Source: Saprospiraceae bacterium
GTDB taxonomy: Bacteria; Bacteroidota; Bacteroidia; Chitinophagales; Saprospiraceae
Assembly (NCBI GenBank): GCA_020852155.1
Contig: JADZBJ010000192.1
Span: forward strand, 1-19,434
Direction: 5' to 3'
Length of the DNA: 19,434 nucleotides
Below the pieces are notes generated by a model. It saw only the letters and a program-made list of their open reading frames with translations, searched no databases and was not told where the DNA came from. This document shows positions 13,898-19,434 of the stretch, in pieces. Positions within the stretch are counted from its first letter, which is position 1. Each line of letters starts with the position of its first letter. Position numbers and translations under genes: made by a program.

Positions 13898-16018
13898 ATG
13901 AAAAACATCTTTCTAACCTGTTTCCTGTTTTTAAGTATCGCCGCATCAGCCCAAACCAACGTCCGTGCCTGGTATGCACAGGGGCAAGTCTGGATTGTCT
14001 GGCAAAACACGATGCCATTTCCTGAAACGGTAGGCATTTTCAAAAAATCAAGTGCGTTTACCAACACGACTCAAGCGACGTTGATTGGGCGGCCATTCCA
14101 GTTTGAATACCTCCCCGGCACTTATTTCCTGCAAACAACCGACCCGAATTTCACCTACCGCATACCAGCCCCCGGAGGTGGCACTTACCAATTGGCTCCG
14201 GGCGAGGGGCTGTTTGTTGAAACTGTCCTGAATTCAGGTGGCGCGTATTATGCCGTTGTGCCCTGGGGTGAAACGACCGTTACTGCGGGTGTAAACATTA
14301 CCCCCAACCTGGTTCAATACAACTACAACCCCGTTGCTCAACCGGTCAACTGCCATCTTCAGCGCACTGAAATACTCAATTCGGGCCACAAGACTTTCTG
14401 GTTTTCCATGTGGGCATTGGGCCGACAAGATGAAAACAGTGGCAGGCCCGATTTCCCGGTGATGGCCAATGCCGCCAAAAATGGCATGCCATCCATGTTT
14501 ATCGTCAGCCTGGCCTTGAACCCCGACACGCTGAATGGCAAGTTGATGCCCATGACTCATGTATTCCACGGCGGCGGCGGTGTGGCCGAACAATCGATGG
14601 CCAATCGGTTTCCGCAGTTTAATCTGGAGCCGGTGAAAGGCATCTCGGTCGCCCATAACGATGATTTTCCAGTAAAGACCATAACAGAAGATGGCGATAC
14701 GGTATTCACTTCCGGTCGTAGCCTTTGGTTCGGATGGAGTAAAAACCACAATCCGTTTTTGGCTGGCTATGCCGTTAGCCAGAACGATACCATCATCAAT
14801 TACACCCAGCGTCGCATCATGTGGATCAACGACTGGATGGTGCAGCATTTCCCGATTGATCCTGATCGTATTTCAGTCATGGGATATAGCATGGGCAGCG
14901 GTGGAGCGACGGTATTGGCCAAGACTTTCCCGGATAAATTTGCCACAGCGTGTTTGTTTAATGCTGGCTTCAGGGGGGCGGAAGATCCAAGCAGTATTCG
15001 TATTGTAGGGTCGAAAACGGATAATTTGCCAACCAGCATCAAAGGCCAAAACGGTCAAACGGTTCATATTGAGGAAGTATTCAGCCTGAACGTGCCTTGC
15101 TCTGATCAGCGTGATTTCCCGATTATGCGCGTTTGGGTGGGCAAAAACGACATAAACGATCGTAAGGGGTGGACACCTGAAGTAGCTGCTCAATTCAGGC
15201 TGGCGGATTCACTCGGTCGAGGCGCTCAATTAAATTCGTATGAGCGCCCGCACACCTATCCTCAACTGGGTTTTCACTGGATCAATGACCTGGCTCCGAA
15301 TCAACAAACAGCGCTGGATAACCTGGCGACCCAGGAATTGTACCGCAGCAACCAGTCATTTCCAGGCTTTTTCAATCACCGTCTGGAAACACTCAATAAC
15401 GACCCCGGCACAGGCATTTTGGGCATTAACAATGGCGACGGCGACAACTGGGGCACCTGGGGTGGCCACCATCGCTGGGACAATGGAAGCATGATAGATG
15501 AAACAGGCAGATGGGAAGTCACCGCATGGATGGAAGGCACAGCAACATTCGCTAACGATAACGCTCCCGTTTTTGCACTATTGACCGATGTTTCGATCAG
15601 AAAACCACAACAATTCAAGCCCGCTCCGGGGCAAATGCTGGAATGGCGCGTACGCGATATTGCGACAGACCAGATCATTCAGGCTGGACAGATCACAGTT
15701 CGCCCGGATGGCGTAGTGGTCGTCCCACAGGTTTTTGTCACCAAAGAAACTTTCCGTAAAATTCGTATTCAAGTGTACGACCCAAGTGTGGCTGTTGATG
15801 AGCCACTGGAAAAGATGTCAAATTTGGTGGTTTCCCCTAATCCGACGACCAACTTTATTCAATTGACCGAAACTTTTGATTACATACAAATCTTTGACAT
15901 CACAGGACATTTAACACAACAGGCCAAAGCGACCGATATGGTGGATGTATCTCTCCTTCCGGCAGGTCTTTATTTCCTGAAAACAGAAAAAGGCGCAAGC
16001 CGATTTGTAAAACAATAG
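13898..16018 (+). CDS. Large secreted alpha/beta-hydrolase with T9SS sorting domain
   Basis: The 706-residue product starts with a signal peptide (MKNIFLTCFLFLSIAASAQ). The N-terminal 150 residues are beta-rich and of unknown family (NVRAWYAQGQVWIVWQNT, YRIPAPGGG), possibly a carbohydrate- or polymer-binding module. The catalytic region has HVFHGGGG (oxyanion hole, about 221-228) and GYSMGSGGA with nucleophile Ser331. A later AspAsn-rich segment NNGDGDNWGTWGGHHRWDN (about 509-527) may bind metal or contain the catalytic histidine. Residues 642-706 are a type A T9SS sorting domain (NLVVSPNPTTNFIQL, YIQIFDITGHL, LLPAGLYFLKT, end RFVKQ). Peptidase S9, feruloyl-esterase-like or depolymerase activity are all possible. 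It follows the repeat array and precedes the giant surface protein on the same strand. Confidence 0.8.
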   Translation: MKNIFLTCFLFLSIAASAQTNVRAWYAQGQVWIVWQNTMPFPETVGIFKKSSAFTNTTQATLIGRPFQFEYLPGTYFLQTTDPNFTYRIPAPGGGTYQLAPGEGLFVETVLNSGGAYYAVVPWGETTVTAGVNITPNLVQYNYNPVAQPVNCHLQRTEILNSGHKTFWFSMWALGRQDENSGRPDFPVMANAAKNGMPSMFIVSLALNPDTLNGKLMPMTHVFHGGGGVAEQSMANRFPQFNLEPVKGISVAHNDDFPVKTITEDGDTVFTSGRSLWFGWSKNHNPFLAGYAVSQNDTIINYTQRRIMWINDWMVQHFPIDPDRISVMGYSMGSGGATVLAKTFPDKFATACLFNAGFRGAEDPSSIRIVGSKTDNLPTSIKGQNGQTVHIEEVFSLNVPCSDQRDFPIMRVWVGKNDINDRKGWTPEVAAQFRLADSLGRGAQLNSYERPHTYPQLGFHWINDLAPNQQTALDNLATQELYRSNQSFPGFFNHRLETLNNDPGTGILGINNGDGDNWGTWGGHHRWDNGSMIDETGRWEVTAWMEGTATFANDNAPVFALLTDVSIRKPQQFKPAPGQMLEWRVRDIATDQIIQAGQITVRPDGVVVVPQVFVTKETFRKIRIQVYDPSVAVDEPLEKMSNLVVSPNPTTNFIQLTETFDYIQIFDITGHLTQQAKATDMVDVSLLPAGLYFLKTEKGASRFVKQ

Positions 16019-16041
16019 TTACCGCTACATTTGAGCGGCAA
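16019..16041 (+). terminator. Weak terminator-like hairpin
   Basis: TTACCGCT (16019-16026) pairs with AGCGGCAA (16034-16041) with one mismatch around ACATTTG, directly after the TAG of the hydrolase. There is no T-run, so it may only slow or protect the transcript end. Confidence 0.25.
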
Positions 16042-16079
16042 TTAAACATGCGTTTTGAATGGCGCATAGATTCTTATAC

Positions 16080-19000
16080 ATGAAACAATTAATACTGTTA
16101 GCTTTTGCATTGCTGTATAGCGGATTGACGCTGGCACAAACTCCTCCTGCAAACGACAACTGCGATGGTCTGATTCCGTTGGGTACAGCGCCGACTTGTC
16201 CGACAACCGTTTTCAGTAATGAAAGCGCTACGCCATCGAACATTGGCACGGACAATTTCCCAACGTGTTTCAACAGCGGCATTGCCGAACGGGATGTCTG
16301 GTTTTCATTTCAATGTCCGAGTACTACACTGGACTGGCGTATTACCCTGACCGGCATTGGCGCCAATTCCATTGTCAATCCGGAAGTAGCCATCTATCGC
16401 GGTGATTGCGAATTTGATGGCTTGTCAGAATACCTCTGCGCCAGCGCCCAACTCAATGATAACACCTTGTATATTGACATGCTGGGGTTATCGCCGGGTG
16501 CAACATATTTCGTTCGCGTATCCGATTATTCGGCTACGGCTTCGCCCAATTCAGGTGAATTCACCTTGTGTGTAGATGAAATACCGCCCATTGTCACCAT
16601 TGACGGCGGCAGCAGCAGCCTGTGTGAAGGCACCATTTTTGACGACGGAGGCCCGGATGGTGATTATTCCAGTGATGATCATGTATTCACTATTTGCCCT
16701 TCGTCGCCGACCAAGTGTATCACCTTTACCCTGAGTTATTACAACCTGGATGCCGGTGATTTCCTGAACATCTATGCCGGGGCTAACACTATGGGAACGC
16801 TGGTGCAAACGATCGGTGGTACTACACCGATCAATAGCGGCGGCGGCGTATGCGTCCAGACGCAGGTAGCATCCAATTGCATGACCTTACAGTTCCTGAC
16901 CGATGCGACAGTGGCTTTTGAAGGTTTTCAAGGCACCTGGGAATGCAGCCCTGATGTTTGCCCAAACACCGACGCGCCCATCACCATTGATGACGACATC
17001 AATCAACAGGACATTGAAGATTTTGTAAAAACGCCATTTACGGATGTTACGGTGACCAATATCAATTGCGAACAAGGGGCTTACGGTACATTTAGTTATC
17101 CATCTGCTTCAAACGACCTCGAACTGGAACGCGGGTTGTTGCTGACCTCCGGCGACGCCAGCAGCGTTGCCAATCCGGGTCAAATATTTCTCGGCAGCCT
17201 GTTATTCGTGCCGGGCGACCCTGATCTGGATGCTATTTCAACGGGTCTGAATACGGAAGATGCCTGTGTGGTGGAAGTAGATGTCTATGCCGCCACCGAC
17301 GAGTTGAGTTTTGAATACGTTTTTGGTTCAGAAGAATATCCTGAATTTGTCAACTCGGATTACAACGACATTTTTGCCCTGTTGATTTCCGGCCCGGGCA
17401 TCGTCGGCGACCCGGCCATCGGCGGACAAAAAAACCTGGCCGTACTGCCCGGCTCCAACACGCCCGTTGAAATCAACTCGGTGAATAACCTGGAAAACTG
17501 GGAATATTACCGGGACAATACCTCTGGCCCTAATCTTGTGTACGACGGTTTGACCTCTGATTTTCAAGGGGTAAAAAAGAGCCTGACTGCGCGCCAGATC
17601 GTTACACCCTGCAATACGTATCACCTCAAATTTGCCATCGCCGACCGCGGCGATGCCAACTACGACTCGGGCGTATTCTTGTCAAAAATTCAGGGTGGAG
17701 GGCCTAAAGTTTCGCTTGCCTTTACCAGTGGTATTCCTTATTTAGTTGAAAGTTGCACCAACCAGCCCGACCAGTTGGTCATCCAGTTGTCGCAGCCTAA
17801 AGATTATGCTGTTAGTTACCTGTTGGGCGTTGGCGGAACCGCCGACAATGGCACAGATTATCAAATCACGGTGCCCGATACGATTACGTTTTTACCGGGC
17901 CAAACACAGTTTACTTTCCCGATTTTACCCATTGCAGATAACCTCGTAGAAGGCATTGAAACCATTACTTTTTCCCTGACCAGTAATTTCGGTTGTGGCG
18001 CTGTCACTTTTGCGACGGTGACGGTTGAAATTCACGACAATATCGCGGTAGAAATCGTTGGTAATGATTCGCTTCAGGTTTGTGAAGGTTTTGACCTGCA
18101 ACTCAATGTAACTGGCGCCGCGCAATACTTCTGGAGTCCGGCAGGCGCAGTGAGCAATCCATTCTCGGCTTCGCCCATCCTGGAACAACCCGCAAACAGC
18201 CTTTGGCTGGAAGTAACCGGTAACGTGGGTATTTGTGTAGATAAGGATTCGGTGTTTGTAGAGGTGGTCAAACCAGACCTCTCTGCTATGGCAACAACCC
18301 CAACCAATATCTGTCTGGGCAATTCTGTGCAACTTCAGGCATCATCGAGCAACAGCACTGTTGTCTGGTCGCCCATGACCGGATTGACGCCGCCCAACGC
18401 AGCCAGCCCGTTGGCAACGCCTACAACATCCACTACCTACGTGGCCACTGTTGATTATAAAGGTTGCGTAGAATCCATACCCATCACCATCAATGTGGAT
18501 ACGCTGTTCAATCCGACGTTGCCACCCGTGGTCAGTCTTTGCCAGAACTATTCTGTGGTGTTAGGCCCGAACCTGAATAATAGCAGCAGCACCTACCTGT
18601 GGTCACCCACCACTGGTCTAAGCAACTCGATGGTATCCAACCCGGTCGCTTCGCCGGATGTTACAACACCTTATGTACTGACGACCACCTCCGCCAATGG
18701 TTATTGCTCGGCAACAGCCACCGTCACCGTCAATGTAACGGCTGCGGATGTGGAAATTTTAGGTGATGAAAATTACAAAATCTGCCTCGGCGACACCCTC
18801 AACCTGGCTGCCAGCCTGACGCCCACCAACGGCACGTTGACCTGGGAGCCAGCCGGTATATTCACCAGCACTTCAGTTCAAACCGTACTGGCGCATCCGA
18901 GCGAGTCCGTGACTGTTTTTGCCCGTTATCAGGTGAATGGCTGTCCGGTGGTGGATTCTGTTCAGATTCGGGTGGATTCATTGCCCAACCTGGCTGTCAT

Positions 19001-19434
19001 GAAAGATGAAGACAAACCTGTTTACTGTCAGGGCGACACGATTTACCTGACAACGCCAGCGTTTGACACGGGCGAGCATCCGAACCCCTCTTATGGTTGG
19101 CTGCCCGGCCCCGGACAAATCAGCCAAATGCCGGAAAAATCATTCAGTCTGGTCATTGTTGCTTCAGATTCGTTTACCTACCGCCGACACATTAAAGTCG
19201 GCGGCTGCAAAGACACCACCGACGTGTTCATTCCGGTTCAAAAACCGCCAAACCTGACGGCGACCGCCACACCCGACAAGGTGTGTCCGGGCGAGTTGAT
19301 TCAGTTGGAAGTCACAGCCGATCAGCCCAACCTGATGTATGAATGGTTAAGCCCTGCCGACCCGACGATTTCCTGTACCGAATGTCCTAAGCCAACCGTA
19401 CGGCCTGCTGTTAGTGGATTTTATCAGGTAAAAG
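16080..19434 (+). CDS. Giant secreted multidomain surface protein: CUB, choice-of-anchor L, Calx-beta, Ig/PKD-like repeats (3' end outside window)
   Basis: ATG at 16080 opens a frame with no stop to the window edge: 1118 codons. A signal peptide (MKQLILLAFALLYSGLTLAQ) is followed by a domain with ANDNCDGL and RDVWFSFQCP (about 22-170), similar to pre-peptidase-like beta domains. A CUB-like domain spans about 174-288 (GDYSSDDHVFTICP, LNIYAG, LQFLTD). A choice-of-anchor L domain spans about 310-538 (LLLTSGDASS, FEYVFGSEEYPEFV, LISGPGI, YHLKFAIADRGD, SGVFLS), and a Calx-beta-like domain about 540-650. At least six Ig/PKD-like repeats of 75-85 residues with YxWSPxxGLS-type cores and cysteine pairs follow. 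Such proteins are Bacteroidota surface adhesins, usually ending in a type B T9SS sorting domain that would lie beyond the window. They serve in attachment or gliding. Confidence 0.88.
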   Translation, partial: MKQLILLAFALLYSGLTLAQTPPANDNCDGLIPLGTAPTCPTTVFSNESATPSNIGTDNFPTCFNSGIAERDVWFSFQCPSTTLDWRITLTGIGANSIVNPEVAIYRGDCEFDGLSEYLCASAQLNDNTLYIDMLGLSPGATYFVRVSDYSATASPNSGEFTLCVDEIPPIVTIDGGSSSLCEGTIFDDGGPDGDYSSDDHVFTICPSSPTKCITFTLSYYNLDAGDFLNIYAGANTMGTLVQTIGGTTPINSGGGVCVQTQVASNCMTLQFLTDATVAFEGFQGTWECSPDVCPNTDAPITIDDDINQQDIEDFVKTPFTDVTVTNINCEQGAYGTFSYPSASNDLELERGLLLTSGDASSVANPGQIFLGSLLFVPGDPDLDAISTGLNTEDACVVEVDVYAATDELSFEYVFGSEEYPEFVNSDYNDIFALLISGPGIVGDPAIGGQKNLAVLPGSNTPVEINSVNNLENWEYYRDNTSGPNLVYDGLTSDFQGVKKSLTARQIVTPCNTYHLKFAIADRGDANYDSGVFLSKIQGGGPKVSLAFTSGIPYLVESCTNQPDQLVIQLSQPKDYAVSYLLGVGGTADNGTDYQITVPDTITFLPGQTQFTFPILPIADNLVEGIETITFSLTSNFGCGAVTFATVTVEIHDNIAVEIVGNDSLQVCEGFDLQLNVTGAAQYFWSPAGAVSNPFSASPILEQPANSLWLEVTGNVGICVDKDSVFVEVVKPDLSAMATTPTNICLGNSVQLQASSSNSTVVWSPMTGLTPPNAASPLATPTTSTTYVATVDYKGCVESIPITINVDTLFNPTLPPVVSLCQNYSVVLGPNLNNSSSTYLWSPTTGLSNSMVSNPVASPDVTTPYVLTTTSANGYCSATATVTVNVTAADVEILGDENYKICLGDTLNLAASLTPTNGTLTWEPAGIFTSTSVQTVLAHPSESVTVFARYQVNGCPVVDSVQIRVDSLPNLAVMKDEDKPVYCQGDTIYLTTPAFDTGEHPNPSYGWLPGPGQISQMPEKSFSLVIVASDSFTYRRHIKVGGCKDTTDVFIPVQKPPNLTATATPDKVCPGELIQLEVTADQPNLMYEWLSPADPTISCTECPKPTVRPAVSGFYQVK

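Noticed and set aside
16025..18332. Several minus-strand frames of 60-135 codons
   Set aside because: They are shadows of the long plus-strand surface-protein frame, which is open throughout and has clear domains.

Overview
The window reads as a piece of a Bacteroidota chromosome. The evidence is lipoprotein signals with a relaxed lipobox, small outer-membrane beta-barrels, type IX secretion (T9SS) C-terminal sorting domains ending in RFVK-x, a choice-of-anchor L / Ig-like surface protein, few visible Shine-Dalgarno sites, and matches to the Bacteroidota -7 promoter element TAnnTTTG. A Saprospiria- or Chitinophagia-like environmental lineage is a reasonable guess, but that is inference. I see no rRNA, tRNA, CRISPR array, phage module or transposase gene.

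Left part (1-5600): the end of a probable beta-barrel protein, a second small outer-membrane protein, a 154-bp MITE-like inverted repeat, a cytochrome-like lipoprotein with a CX4CH motif, and a 122-bp near-perfect inverted repeat followed by a terminator. Then come a thioredoxin-type arsenate reductase / LMW phosphatase homologue and a family 3 glycoside hydrolase. The hydrolase's lipoprotein leader is cut from the catalytic domain by one in-frame TAA. A VOC/PhnB-like gene runs toward it, and both genes stop inside copies of one 24-nt repeat.

Middle part (5600-11800): an alpha/beta-hydrolase lipoprotein and a beta-barrel protein form a + strand pair. On the - strand are a PaaE-like FAD/2Fe-2S reductase, a YdjM-type membrane hydrolase and alanine dehydrogenase; the last two are 2 nt apart. 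A short divergent region separates alanine dehydrogenase from an LpxH-type UDP-2,3-diacylglucosamine diphosphatase that begins with GTG.

Right part (11800-19434): two secreted alpha/beta-hydrolases, each with a T9SS sorting domain, flank a tandem array of five palindromic units (four of exactly 109 nt, one of 79 nt). After them comes the first 1118 codons of a very large secreted surface protein (CUB, choice-of-anchor L, Calx-beta, then Ig/PKD-like repeats) that runs off the window.

The window mixes housekeeping genes (alanine dehydrogenase, lipid A synthesis) with cell-surface and secretion cargo. Its most unusual aspect is the number of unrelated intergenic inverted-repeat families: five within about 13 kb, at gene ends or between genes. 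The second is the nonsense codon in the glycoside hydrolase. I found no clearly new multi-gene defence or metabolic system.
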